Below, piece by piece: positions 49,643 through 58,223 of a stretch of DNA of 64,000 nucleotides. The stretch is from Martelella sp. AD-3 (GTDB lineage Bacteria; Pseudomonadota; Alphaproteobacteria; Rhizobiales; Rhizobiaceae), in the NCBI RefSeq assembly GCF_001578105.1, contig NZ_CP014275.1, positions 4,179,001 to 4,243,000 on the forward strand, given 5' to 3'. The notes beneath the pieces were generated by a model that saw only the letters and a list, made by a program, of their open reading frames with translations, had not been told where the DNA came from and did no database searches. Each line of letters begins with the position of its first letter. The stretch's first letter is position 1. Both the position numbers and the translations under genes were made by a program.

Positions 49643-49781
49643 GTTTGTGCTCAGAAAAACAAGCTGTTTGGCGCTCGTCAGCGCGGTCACGCCCGCGTTT
49701 GCTCGACCGTCCTCGTCGCGGAGGAACGGCTGACGGGAAGGGATGACGGCACGGTCACGGGGATCAGATCAACCGTTGCCG

Positions 49782-50558
49782 TCAGTCGACCTGTTCGAGA
49801 TCGTCCTCAAGCTCGGCCATGTCATCGCCGCCGGCCATCAGGTTCAGCACTTCCTCGCGGGTCTTCTCGCCGCGTTTGAAATCGGCCGCAACCTCGCCCT
49901 GGATCAGAACGCAGAACTCGTCGCCGACGGCCATGGCATGGCGGGCATTATGGGTGATGAAGACGATGCCGGCGCCGTTCTCGCGCGCGATCCGCATCAT
50001 CTTGAGCACCATCGAGGCTTCCTTGACGCCAAGCGCCGAGGTCGGCTCGTCGAGGATCAGCATCTTGGCGCCGAAATACATGGCGCGGCCGATCGCCAGC
50101 ACCTGTCGCTCGCCGCCCGACATGGTGCCGACCAGCTGGTCGCCGCTTTTCACCCGCGTCAGCCCGAAGGCCTGCATCTGCTCGACCGCGACACGATTGG
50201 CCAGCGCGCTGTCGAATCGGCGCAGCGGCCAGTTGCCAGTCACGGGTTCCGCGCCGAGAAAGAAATTGCGGCCAACGCTCATCAGCGGGATCGAGCCGAC
50301 ATCCTGGTGCACGGTGGCAATGCCGCGCTTGCGCGCCTCGCGCGGTCCGGAAAACCGCGTCTCGCGGCCCTCGAAGATCAGCGCCCCGGAGGACGGCTGG
50401 TGATAGCCCGAGAGCACCTTGATCAGCGTCGACTTGCCCGCGCCATTATCGCCCAGAAGGCAGAGGATCTTGCCGGGCTCGACCGTCATCGAGACCTTCT
50501 TCAACGCATGGGTGGTGCCGAAATACTTGTCGACGTCGCGCAGTTCCATCAGGGACAT
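49782..50558 (-). CDS. Sugar ABC transporter ATP-binding protein, single domain (FrcA-like)
   Basis: 258 residues from the ATG at 50558 with GGGAGGGG upstream; the frame stays open far upstream but that part is a shadow of the permease gene. Walker A is GDNGAGKST, signature MSGGERQVLAIGRAM, Walker B MLILDEPTSALG, H-loop ITHNARHA. Unlike RbsA it has one ATPase domain only, as in the rhizobial fructose transporter FrcBCA. The C-terminus ends in an acidic tail. Last gene of a binding protein-permease-ATPase unit. Confidence 0.9.
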   Translation of the reverse strand: MSLMELRDVDKYFGTTHALKKVSMTVEPGKILCLLGDNGAGKSTLIKVLSGYHQPSSGALIFEGRETRFSGPREARKRGIATVHQDVGSIPLMSVGRNFFLGAEPVTGNWPLRRFDSALANRVAVEQMQAFGLTRVKSGDQLVGTMSGGERQVLAIGRAMYFGAKMLILDEPTSALGVKEASMVLKMMRIARENGAGIVFITHNARHAMAVGDEFCVLIQGEVAADFKRGEKTREEVLNLMAGGDDMAELEDDLEQVD

Positions 50559-50569
50559 CAACCCCTCCC

Positions 50570-51541
50570 TCAGCGTGAGGCCAGCGCGAGCCGGCGGATA
50601 TAGTTGTTGGCAAGAACGGCGATGGCGAGCAGGCCGCCAAGGAAAAGCTGGATCCAGTCGGTGTTCCAGCCGGTATAGAAGATGCCGGTCGAAATCACGC
50701 CAAAGAGCGCCGTGCCGAGCACGATGCCCAGCACCGACCCATAGCCGCCGGTCAAAAGAATGCCGCCGATGACGACGACGATCGGCGCCTGGAACACATA
50801 GCCCATGCCATAGGTCGCATTGCCGGAATTCCACTGGATGCCCTGCAGGATGCCGACAAGGGCGGCGGCAAATCCCGTCGCCACGAAGAGCGTGATCTTG
50901 ACGCGCTCGACGGGAACGCCCGCGCCGCGCGCGGCATTGAGATTGCCGCCGGTGGCATAGATCCAGTTGCCGAACACGGTTTTCGACAGCAGCCAGTAGC
51001 CGGCAAGGGCTGCCAGCGCCCACCAGAGAATTGCGATATTGGCCTGGCCCCAGCGGGCGGCGAAGACGAACTTCGCGCTGTCGGAGGCAATGATGGAACT
51101 GGAGGTGACATTGGCGATCAGCCTTGAGAAACCCATTGTCGCGCCGATGACGATAAAATTGGTGGCGAGCGTGACGATGAAGGAAGGCAGATTGGTCTTG
51201 ACCACGGCAAGCCCGTTGCAAAGCCCGATCACCATGCCGGCGACAAGCGCGATCCCGATCATCGGCCAGATCGGCAGGCCGAGCTGATTGGTGCCGAGCG
51301 CGACGATCATCGAGGCGGCCCCGACCGTGGAGCCGATCGACAGGTCGAACTCGCCGGAAATCATCAACAGGCCGACCGGAATGGCGACAATGCCGAGTTC
51401 GGCCGCGAGGTTCAGCCAGCCGGCTGTGCCGTTGATCGAAACGAAGCCGGCGCCGGAGGTGGCGACGGCGAAAAACAGATAGGTGAGGATGAAGGCGGCG
51501 AGCGCGCCTGTCTCCGGCCGTCGGATCACGGACTTGATCAC
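50570..51541 (-). CDS. Sugar ABC transporter permease (FrcC/RbsC-like)
   Basis: 323 residues, with the CUT2 hallmark SGEFDLSIGSTVGAAS near residue 65 and a hydrophobic profile of eight to ten helices. GGNLNAARGAGVPVERVK and GGILLTGGYGSVLG match the RbsC/FrcC family. The ATPase start lies 11 bases downstream of its stop and the binding-protein gene ends 117 bases upstream of its start. It forms the channel of the importer. Confidence 0.9.
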   Translation of the reverse strand: MIKSVIRRPETGALAAFILTYLFFAVATSGAGFVSINGTAGWLNLAAELGIVAIPVGLLMISGEFDLSIGSTVGAASMIVALGTNQLGLPIWPMIGIALVAGMVIGLCNGLAVVKTNLPSFIVTLATNFIVIGATMGFSRLIANVTSSSIIASDSAKFVFAARWGQANIAILWWALAALAGYWLLSKTVFGNWIYATGGNLNAARGAGVPVERVKITLFVATGFAAALVGILQGIQWNSGNATYGMGYVFQAPIVVVIGGILLTGGYGSVLGIVLGTALFGVISTGIFYTGWNTDWIQLFLGGLLAIAVLANNYIRRLALASR

Positions 51542-51658
51542 GTCATTGCTCCAGTCTTGGCGTCTTTTTGCGGCATGTCATGCACCCCGGCCCTATCGGG
51601 CGGAGACTGCCGGGCATGACCCGGCAGGCATTCTATCTGGATGGCCTCGCGCCATGCC

Positions 51659-52642
51659 TTACGAGGCGCCGCGCACGCCGCCATGGGCCTTGTTGACCTC
51701 GAGCGTCTTGTCGACATTGGCACTGTCAATGACGAGCGGTCCGGTCTTCACGTGGCCGATCGGGTGCAGTCCGTAGTTCAGATACTGGTTGGCGATCAGC
51801 ATCGACAGATAGCCCTGCAGATAGGGCTGCTGGTCCATGGCGAAGGCGAGGTCGCCGTTCTTGATCGCCATCAGCGCCTCGTTGGAAAGGTCGGCCGTGC
51901 CGATCATGATCTCGCCCTTGCGGCCGACCTCGTCGACCGCGCGCAGCGCGCTCATGGCCGGTACCGCGTTCAGCGTGTAGATGCCGTCAATGTCGGGATT
52001 GGCCTGCAGCGTGCCCTTGATCGCCTGGGTCATGGCCTGCGGATTGGTGGCATCGCCCGTGCCGATGGTCTGGTAGATGGTCTCGGCGCCGGCCTCTTCC
52101 ATGGCCGCGACATAGCCGTTGCAGCGTTCTTCCACCGTCGGATTGCCCGGCACCTGATTGAAGCAAAGTCCCTTCTTGACGCCGGCATCGGCCTGAATCT
52201 GGCCGGCCTTGTAGCCCATCTGGTAAGGATCCTCGCCGACAAAGCCGATCGAGCCGTTGTCTTCCCAGAGCGTCTGCCCGGAATTGTGGATCAGCACCGG
52301 AATGCCGTCTGCCGTGGCTTCGCGGATCAGCGGATCCATGCCGTCGGGGAAGAATTCGCCGACGAGCAGCATTTTCGGATTGCGGCTGATCGCCTGTTGC
52401 AGAAGCCGCGGATAGTCGCTGGTCATGTTGGCCGTGTCGGTGACGGCAATGTACTGGTAGTCGAGCCCATAGGCTTCGGCCGCGTCGTCAAAGCCCTTCT
52501 TCACGGCGGCGAAAAACGGCCAGGACAGGGGACCGCTGACGACGAGCAGCGGACCATCATCCGCCGCCTTTGCTGGTGCAGCGGCGGCAAGCGCGATGAC
52601 GGCGGCCGCGCCGATGCCCTTCAGTGTATCGGTGAATTTCAT
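51659..52642 (-). CDS. Sugar ABC transporter substrate-binding protein
   Basis: 327 residues from the second of two adjacent ATGs (52642), six bases after GGGAGG; the first ATG at 52645 is equally possible. Signal peptide MKFTDTLKGIGAAAVIALAA...AKA. The mature part is a Peripla_BP_4 protein (GPLLVVSGPLSWPFFAAVKKGFDDA, MLLVGEFFPDGMDPLIREA, GSIGFVGEDPYQMG) with a cysteine pair in LCFNQVPGNPTVEERC. It begins the importer operon and is divergent from an SGNH esterase and a ROK regulator. The ligand is probably a sugar or polyol. Confidence 0.9.
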   Translation of the reverse strand: MKFTDTLKGIGAAAVIALAAAAPAKAADDGPLLVVSGPLSWPFFAAVKKGFDDAAEAYGLDYQYIAVTDTANMTSDYPRLLQQAISRNPKMLLVGEFFPDGMDPLIREATADGIPVLIHNSGQTLWEDNGSIGFVGEDPYQMGYKAGQIQADAGVKKGLCFNQVPGNPTVEERCNGYVAAMEEAGAETIYQTIGTGDATNPQAMTQAIKGTLQANPDIDGIYTLNAVPAMSALRAVDEVGRKGEIMIGTADLSNEALMAIKNGDLAFAMDQQPYLQGYLSMLIANQYLNYGLHPIGHVKTGPLVIDSANVDKTLEVNKAHGGVRGAS

Positions 52643-52748
52643 CATTTCCCTCCCTCGGATACGGCGAAAACCGGAGTGGCAACCACGCATCCTCCATGCA
52701 GGTTCATCGCCTCGATCCGTTTCAATCATCCTCAAATAATCCATCCTG

Positions 52749-52779
52749 TCAATAATTATTCATGTTGATTTATTATTGA
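52749..52779. promoter_or_regulatory. AT-rich palindrome in the importer/esterase divergent promoter
   Basis: TCAATAAT at 52749-52756 and its inverse ATTATTGA at 52772-52779, the only strongly AT-rich stretch in this 237-base gap. It lies 107 bases before the binding-protein start and 101 before the esterase start. NagC/Mlc-type ROK regulators bind AT-rich dyads, and a ROK gene follows the esterase, so it is a candidate operator. Confidence 0.5.
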
Positions 52780-52879
52780 CCTCGCTGCCGTCGCGACCTA
52801 GCTTGACGCTCACCGCCGGCCGGTTTTCGTTCGCCCTGCCGGCATGGCGCCGATAGATGCCGGGGAAGAGGGAGGGAGA

Positions 52880-53542
52880 ATGCGTTCAGTTCTTTGTTAC
52901 GGGGATTCAAACACTTACGGCCAGACTACGGCCAATCGCCCCGATGACCGTTATCCGCATGACGTGCGCTGGCCGGGCATTGTGCGCGCCATTCTGGGCG
53001 ACCGCTGGCTGGTGATCGAGGAGGGGCTTTCCGGCCGCACCACCGTCAGCGACGACCCGATCGAGGGCGCGGAAAAGAACGGCCGCACTTACCTGAAACC
53101 TTGCATCATGAGCCACAAGCCGCTTGATCTGGTGATCGTGATGCTCGGCACCAACGATCTGAAGATCCGCTTCAACAAGACCGCCGGCGAGATCGCCATG
53201 GGCGTCGGCGCGCTGGTCTCCGACATCAAGGCGCTACCGGCAGGCGTCAGCGGCAAGGTGCCGGAAATCATGATCGTCGCCCCGCCGCCGACGGCCATGG
53301 AACTGAAGGAATGGTCCGGCGTCTTCATGGGCGCCCAGGAGAAATCCCGGGCGCTGGCAGCCGAGTATGAGCGCATCGCCGAGGCGCAGGAAGTGCATTT
53401 CTTCGACGCCGGACTGGTGGTCAGTTCCAGCGATGAAGACGGGTTTCACCTCGACGCCGCCGCCCATGCAGCCCTTGGCAAGGCCATCGCCGAGGAGATA
53501 GAGGCAATCGGCTGGGGCGAGGAACACGCGCGCGCCTCCTGA
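52880..53542 (+). CDS. SGNH/GDSL-family esterase (arylesterase/carbohydrate esterase type)
   Basis: 220 residues from the ATG at 52880 with GGGAGGGAG upstream. Block I is LCYGDSNTYG with the nucleophile near S9, block II has the glycine in GLSGRTT, block III is MLGTNDLK with the asparagine, and block V is DGFHLDAAAH with the catalytic aspartate and histidine. The family includes rhizobial arylesterases and the Mycobacterium acyltransferase MsAct. There is no signal peptide, so it is cytoplasmic. Next to a sugar importer it may deacylate imported sugar esters. Confidence 0.88.
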   Translation: MRSVLCYGDSNTYGQTTANRPDDRYPHDVRWPGIVRAILGDRWLVIEEGLSGRTTVSDDPIEGAEKNGRTYLKPCIMSHKPLDLVIVMLGTNDLKIRFNKTAGEIAMGVGALVSDIKALPAGVSGKVPEIMIVAPPPTAMELKEWSGVFMGAQEKSRALAAEYERIAEAQEVHFFDAGLVVSSSDEDGFHLDAAAHAALGKAIAEEIEAIGWGEEHARAS

Positions 53543-53602
53543 AGCCACCTGACGGATCAACCCATGCGCCCGCAACGCAGCCGGGCGCGGAGACTGCCAA
53601 AA

Positions 53603-54697
53603 ATGCCAGACATGAGATTTGCCCCGCCGCCTTCCGTTCGCATTGCCGAGCGCAGCACCGGCATGAACCAGGTTCTTGCGCGCTCCTACAATGAGCGGCT
53701 GATCATGTCGCTGCTTCTGCAGAACCCGGGCCTGTCGCGCATGCAGCTCGGCGAGGCGAGCGGGCTTTCCGCCCAGACCATCTCCGTTATCGTGCGTTCG
53801 CTGGAAAAGGACAATCTCGTCCTGAAGGGCGAGGCGGTGCGCGGCCGCATCGGCCCGCCGACAACCCCGATCAGCCTCAATCCGGAAGGCGCGTTCTCGA
53901 TCGGCATCCATATCGGCCACCGCAATCTGGACGTGGTGATGAGCGATTTCGTCGGCAATCCGATCAGCCGCAGGGCCTTCTTCTACGACGAAGCCCGCCT
54001 CGACGATGTGCGCAGGACCGCCCGCGCAGCCGTGGAGGCCGCCATGGCAGAAGCGCCGAAGGCCCGGCGCGCGCGGCTTGCCGGCATCGGGCTTTCGTTG
54101 CCCTCCGACATGGGGCCCACGATCGAAGAGGCCAGGGCCATTCTCGATTTCGACTTCGAGGCCGAACTCAGCCGCGCAAGCGGGCTCGATGTCTTCATCC
54201 AGGACGACGTCACGGCGGCGGCGAGCGCGGAATGCATGTTCGGCGCGGCGCGCAATCTCAATGACTATCTCTATTGCGTGGTCACGCCGCACATCGTCCC
54301 GCGCCTCGTGCTCGGCGGACGCATTCATGCCGGCCATGACCAGGCCTTTTCCGGCGAGAGCGAGGCGGCGATGATGGATCGCTTTCTGGCACTGCGCGAC
54401 GCGCCGGAGGCATCCGGCGACAATATCGACAGCTGGATCGGCGCGGTGGCGGACGAGCTTCACGCCCTGATCGCCTCGCTCGGGAAGTTCGCGCGCGTGA
54501 AGACGGCCATCATCGCCGGGCTTTTGCCTGATGCGGTGCTTGCGGAAATCGTCTCGCGGCTGTCCGGGATTTCCGGGGCGGACAGCGAGACCGCGATCGA
54601 GAAAAGCAGGCTCGGCCCCTGGGGGCTGGCGATCGGCGCGGCCGCCCTGCCGTTTCATTCCCGCTTCATGAATGACAGTCCTGTTTCGGCCGGCTAA
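53603..54697 (+). CDS. ROK-family transcriptional regulator without the zinc motif
   Basis: 364 residues from the ATG at 53603 (GGAGA upstream; an ATG at 53564 is also open). The N-terminal winged helix (GLSRMQLGEASGLSAQTISVIVRSLEKDNLV, about 40-70) is followed by an ASKHA-like domain (FSIGIHIGHRNLDVVMSDFVG; FIQDDVTAAASAECMFG). The ROK signature cysteines (CxCGxxGC) and a clear sugar-kinase DxGxT are absent, so it is a pure regulator, of the NagC/XylR kind. It starts 60 bases after the esterase and probably controls the divergent importer. Confidence 0.85.
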   Translation: MPDMRFAPPPSVRIAERSTGMNQVLARSYNERLIMSLLLQNPGLSRMQLGEASGLSAQTISVIVRSLEKDNLVLKGEAVRGRIGPPTTPISLNPEGAFSIGIHIGHRNLDVVMSDFVGNPISRRAFFYDEARLDDVRRTARAAVEAAMAEAPKARRARLAGIGLSLPSDMGPTIEEARAILDFDFEAELSRASGLDVFIQDDVTAAASAECMFGAARNLNDYLYCVVTPHIVPRLVLGGRIHAGHDQAFSGESEAAMMDRFLALRDAPEASGDNIDSWIGAVADELHALIASLGKFARVKTAIIAGLLPDAVLAEIVSRLSGISGADSETAIEKSRLGPWGLAIGAAALPFHSRFMNDSPVSAG

Positions 54698-54704
54698 GAG
54701 CCCC

Positions 54705-55568
54705 CTATTCGTACTGCATCAGCTTTTCATTGACAGCATCGACCTTGCGCAGCCGGTCGCGGCCCGTGCGCCCCGCCTTCAGCGTCGCGCGCACCACGAT
54801 CTGGTGGCAAAGCGCCAGCACGGCGGCATGGTTGAACTGCGGGCCGTCGGAATGAATGCGGCAGTGAAAATGCCAGTGGGCGGCGGGATGGCGGGCCATG
54901 TTTTCATCCGAGATCAGCGCCAGCCGCGCGCCGCTTTCCACGATCGTGTCCAGCAATTGCCGCGTGCCGGCGATGCGGCGCCGCAGCGTGATCGCGATCA
55001 CCAGATCGCCCTCCTCGATCCGGGCCACATGTTCGCCCAGCGTCTCGCCGCCCTGCGGGAAAACCACGACCTCGCCAACGATCTTGGTCAGTTGCCAATA
55101 GAGGTAATGGGCGAAGGACTGGCTGATGCGCTGGCCGGTGATCCAGACCTTGCGCGCATCCACCACGGCAGCGGCGAGCGCTTCCAGCTCGCTTGCACTG
55201 AGATTGGCGAAGGTCCAGTCGAGATTGTCCTTCTCCTCGCGCATGTCGAGGGCAAGGGCCGCGGCATTGGCCTCCGGCTCGGCATGGGCGAAGAACGCGC
55301 GCGAGCCGGTCTGGCGCTCGTCGCGCACCGCCTTTTTCGCCTGGTCGTAGCTGGCAAAGCCGAGCTTGCGGATGAAACGCGATACGGTGGCCTTGGAGAC
55401 ATCGCACAACCGCGCCAGTTCCTGAGCGTCATAGCTGCCGAGTTCGCCCGGAAAATCCAGCAGGAACTCGCCCAGCCTGCGCTCGGCCGGGCTCAGCTGC
55501 GGCAGAACGCGCTGCACGCGGGTCAGAAAGGGGGCCTCGTCTCCGGCGCTCTGGAACTCTGATTTCAT
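54705..55568 (-). CDS. RpiR/MurR-family regulator
   Basis: 287 residues. The N-terminal HTH_6 domain spans about 10-85 (LSPAERRLGEFLLDFPGEL, then SYDAQELARLCDVSKATVSRFIRKLGF) and a C-terminal SIS sugar-phosphate or sugar-acid domain follows (about 125-250, VWITGQRISQSFAHYLYW, EGDLVIAITLRRR). It is convergent with the ROK gene (7 bases apart) and divergent from the tricarboxylate-transporter operon 284 bases away. It most likely represses that operon and responds to its substrate. Confidence 0.9.
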   Translation of the reverse strand: MKSEFQSAGDEAPFLTRVQRVLPQLSPAERRLGEFLLDFPGELGSYDAQELARLCDVSKATVSRFIRKLGFASYDQAKKAVRDERQTGSRAFFAHAEPEANAAALALDMREEKDNLDWTFANLSASELEALAAAVVDARKVWITGQRISQSFAHYLYWQLTKIVGEVVVFPQGGETLGEHVARIEEGDLVIAITLRRRIAGTRQLLDTIVESGARLALISDENMARHPAAHWHFHCRIHSDGPQFNHAAVLALCHQIVVRATLKAGRTGRDRLRKVDAVNEKLMQYE

Positions 55569-55769
55569 GATTTCCCATTAACGGTGGCACGCAGAGAAAG
55601 GCAAGCCACGAAATCGGAAATTCGGATTTCAGAGCTGCGCTATCGCATGCCTGCGTCAGGACTGCTGGATTTGCAGGCTATTCACCGTCCTTGCCGCCTA
55701 AACGGTCAGCGGAATGCCTATTTAGTAGCCAATTTTTATACATGCCTATTTTTTGCTTGCGCGACTTCT

Positions 55770-55783
55770 GAAACTGTAGTTTC
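55770..55783. promoter_or_regulatory. Dyad in the rpiR/tctC intergenic region
   Basis: GAAACTGTAGTTTC, six-base arms around a GT centre, 70 bases before the tctC start. A second dyad GAAATC...GATTTC lies at 55610-55630 near rpiR. Both resemble each other in their GAAA/TTTC ends and are candidate RpiR sites; the AT-rich bases 55710-55800 probably hold the tctC promoter. Confidence 0.4.
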
Positions 55784-55852
55784 CTTTTCTGGAACTTGAA
55801 TTTCGTCAATACATCCGCCTCGACCCAAGACCGCTGAAACCGGAGTTCTGAC

Positions 55853-56818
55853 ATGACAGCCCGACCGCTGAAATCACTGATCCTTGCCGCCACCGCCCTT
55901 GCAGCCCTCGCGCCCGCCGCCCTTGCAGCGGACTATCCCGAGCGGCCCGTTCGTATCCTGGTGTCCTTCCCGCCCGGCGGCTCCAGCGATCTCGTCGCCC
56001 GCCTGCTTTCCGAACAGCTCGGCGCCGAGCTTGGCCAGCAATTCGTCGTTGAAAACAAGCCGGGCGCTGCCGGCACGGTCGCCGCGACCGAGATGAAGAA
56101 TGCCGCAGGCGACGGTTACACGCTGATGCTGTCCAACCTGACGCCGTTCAACGTCGCGCCGACGAGCTTCCCCGACACGCCCTATGATCCGGTCGCCGAT
56201 TTCACCCATATCGGCTATATCGGCGCCGTCCATCTTGGCATGTTCGTCTCGCCCGGGCTTGAAACGCCGGACATGGCGGCCTTCGTCGAAAAGGCCAAGG
56301 CCGAACCCGGCATGCTGGATTACGGCTCTTCCGGCGTCGGCTCCTGGGGCCATGTCGTCGCCGTTGCGTATGAGAGCGAGGCGGGCGTCGAACTCTCGCA
56401 CATCCCCTACAAGGGCTCAGGCCCGATGCGGCTTGATTTCCGCGCCGGCGTCATCCCGGTGATCTTCGACGCGGTGCCGCAAAACCTGCCGGCCGTTGCC
56501 GAGGGAACGGCCATCCCGCTCGCCGTCTCCGCGCCCGAGCGTCTCGACACCCTGCCCGACACCCCGACCTTTACCGAACTCGGCTATGATATCGTTGCCG
56601 AAAACTGGCTCGGCATTTCCGCCCCCGCCGGCGTCGAACCGGAAATCGTGGCGACGCTTCAGGACGCGCTCGCCACCGCGCTGGCCGCCGATGAGGTCAT
56701 TGCCCAGTTCGAGACCTGGGGCATTGTCGGCGGCACGATGACAAGCGATGAATTCACCGATTATGTCGCGGACGGCGTCGCAGAATGGGCGCCCCTCGTC
56801 AAACAGGCGAGTGAATGA
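55853..56818 (+). CDS. Tripartite tricarboxylate transporter binding protein (TctC/Bug family)
   Basis: 321 residues with a signal peptide (MTARPLKSLILAATALAALA...LAA) and the TctC pattern YPERPVRILVSFPPGGSSDLVARLL, QQFVVENKPGAAGTVA, and YGSSGVGSWGH. These proteins bind mono- to tricarboxylates or sugar acids in the periplasm for the TctA/TctB channel. CCGGAG precedes the start. It overlaps the next gene by four bases. With sugar-acid enzymes downstream, a pentonate or related acid is the likely ligand. Confidence 0.92.
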   Translation: MTARPLKSLILAATALAALAPAALAADYPERPVRILVSFPPGGSSDLVARLLSEQLGAELGQQFVVENKPGAAGTVAATEMKNAAGDGYTLMLSNLTPFNVAPTSFPDTPYDPVADFTHIGYIGAVHLGMFVSPGLETPDMAAFVEKAKAEPGMLDYGSSGVGSWGHVVAVAYESEAGVELSHIPYKGSGPMRLDFRAGVIPVIFDAVPQNLPAVAEGTAIPLAVSAPERLDTLPDTPTFTELGYDIVAENWLGISAPAGVEPEIVATLQDALATALAADEVIAQFETWGIVGGTMTSDEFTDYVADGVAEWAPLVKQASE

Positions 56819-57783
56819 TGCGCATCAGCCCGCTTGCTTCCGAAAAATCCGCTCTGCCGCAGATTGCCGTCGTCGTCATCGGCGAGGCGGAGGATGCGGG
56901 CTTCAATGCCAGCGGTCTTGCCGGCGCGCGAGAGGCAGCGCGTGCCGGAACCGCGCAGCTCAGCATCATCGACGGGCTGGCCTATGATACGGCCGAGATC
57001 CTCGAGAACCTTGACCGGATCATGCCGGATTTCGACGGACTGGTCTTCATCGGCGGCCAGGGCGACCGGGTCATGCCAGTGCTTGCGCTCGACTGGCCCG
57101 AAAAACCCTTCGCCATCGTTCAGGGCCACGCCCATGGGCAAAACCTCGCAAGTTATGATGTCGCGCAGGAACATTCGGCCTATCTCGCCGGTTGCCTCGC
57201 GGCGCTGATGACGAGGACCGGAACGGTCGGCCATCTGTCCGGCCACCGCGTTCGCCCGGGCATGAAGGGCCGCGCCGCCTTCGTGCAAGGGGTGAGGGAG
57301 ACCGATCCCAGCGTCACGGTGCTGACGGCCTTCTGCGGCTCGCAGGATGACAATGCGATTACCCGGCGCTGGGCCGATGCCGAGATCAGGGCCGGGGCGG
57401 ATATCATCTTCACCATGCTGAACGGCGCGAGACAGGGCGCGATCGATGCCTGCCGGGCAGCCGGCTGCCGACAGATCGGCAATGCGCTCGACTGGACGGC
57501 GCTCGCGCCGGATGTGTTTGTCGCCTCTGCGCTGGCGCGCATCGATCTCGGAGTCGAGCGCGCCATTACCGATGTCGCGGCGGGACGCCTGCCGCAACAG
57601 CCGGTCCTGCTGGGCCTTCCGGAAGACGACTATGTCGCGCTTGCGCTGGGAGCGGACGTTCCGCAAGCCGTTGCGGGCCGGGTCGCGGCCGCCGCCGAAG
57701 GCATCCGCAAGGGCCAGATCATCGTCCGCGAGACCTATGAGGGCGCGGAATTCGAACCGGAATCGGAGACGGGACAATGCTGA
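56815..57783 (+). CDS. BMP-family (PnrA-like) domain protein without signal peptide
   Basis: 322 residues. The body looks like a basic-membrane-protein/PnrA fold: FDGLVFIGGQGDRVMPVLAL, PFAIVQGHAHG, QEHSAYLAGCLAALMTRTGTVGHLSG, GADIIFTMLNGARQGAIDAC. BMP proteins are normally exported binding lipoproteins of nucleoside ABC transporters. Here the N-terminus (MMRISPLASEKSALPQ) has no hydrophobic segment, lipobox or charge pattern of a signal peptide. It overlaps tctC by four bases and tctB by seven, so it is made together with the transporter. Its task, perhaps cytoplasmic sensing or substrate handover, is unknown. Confidence 0.8.
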   Translation: MMRISPLASEKSALPQIAVVVIGEAEDAGFNASGLAGAREAARAGTAQLSIIDGLAYDTAEILENLDRIMPDFDGLVFIGGQGDRVMPVLALDWPEKPFAIVQGHAHGQNLASYDVAQEHSAYLAGCLAALMTRTGTVGHLSGHRVRPGMKGRAAFVQGVRETDPSVTVLTAFCGSQDDNAITRRWADAEIRAGADIIFTMLNGARQGAIDACRAAGCRQIGNALDWTALAPDVFVASALARIDLGVERAITDVAAGRLPQQPVLLGLPEDDYVALALGADVPQAVAGRVAAAAEGIRKGQIIVRETYEGAEFEPESETGQC

Positions 57784-58220
57784 GAAAGCTTTCGGCGCAG
57801 GCGGGCACGCTTCTGATCGGCGCAATCGCGCTCGTCTTCGTCATCGGCGCCGTCACCGCCCTCGATCTCGGCACGCCGCGCCGCATGGGCCCCGGCGCCT
57901 TTCCGCTGATCGCCGGCGGTATCCTCGTCATCCTGTCCGCCGTCGCCCTTGTAGGAGACATGAAGGCCGGCGCCGAACATCTGAAGATCGACTGGCGCAC
58001 GGTGGTGCCGATTGCGCTCGCCGTCGCCGGCTTCGCGCTGGTCGCGCCGCGTTTCGGCGTTCTGCCGGGCGCGGGCGTCTGCGTGCTGATCGCAAGCTAT
58101 GCCGTAGGCGCGCTCTCGCCGCTGCGGCGCACCGGTCTCGTCATCGGCGCCGTCCTCGGCGTCTGGCTGGTCTTCATCATCGGCCTCCGACTGCCGCTCG
58201 AAGCCTTCCGGGGGGTCTGA
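57777..58220 (+). CDS. Tripartite tricarboxylate transporter small subunit (TctB)
   Basis: 147 residues with four predicted helices: about 10-30, 42-60, 75-95 and 115-140. The motif GTPRRMGPGAFPLIAGGILVI between helices 1 and 2 is the TctB hallmark. It overlaps the BMP gene end by seven bases and is followed by tctA three bases later. It supports the large channel subunit; the function is known mainly by association. Confidence 0.9.
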   Translation: MLRKLSAQAGTLLIGAIALVFVIGAVTALDLGTPRRMGPGAFPLIAGGILVILSAVALVGDMKAGAEHLKIDWRTVVPIALAVAGFALVAPRFGVLPGAGVCVLIASYAVGALSPLRRTGLVIGAVLGVWLVFIIGLRLPLEAFRGV

Positions 58221-58223
58221 CCC

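Larger units (their letters stand above)
49415..49781. other. Intergenic region upstream of gntR copy 2
   Basis: 367 bases between the regulator and the end of an ABC ATPase gene. It contains a dispersed repeat (49459-49560) and a TTGTCGACA operator candidate (49634-49642). No convincing gene is present; the frames crossing it lack ribosome sites and change composition at the repeat edges. Confidence 0.7.

Noticed and set aside
50559..51221. N-terminal extension of the Frc-like ATPase frame over the permease gene
   Set aside because: The extension has shadow composition and overlaps a good permease; the ATG at 50558 has a ribosome site and begins the ATPase domain.
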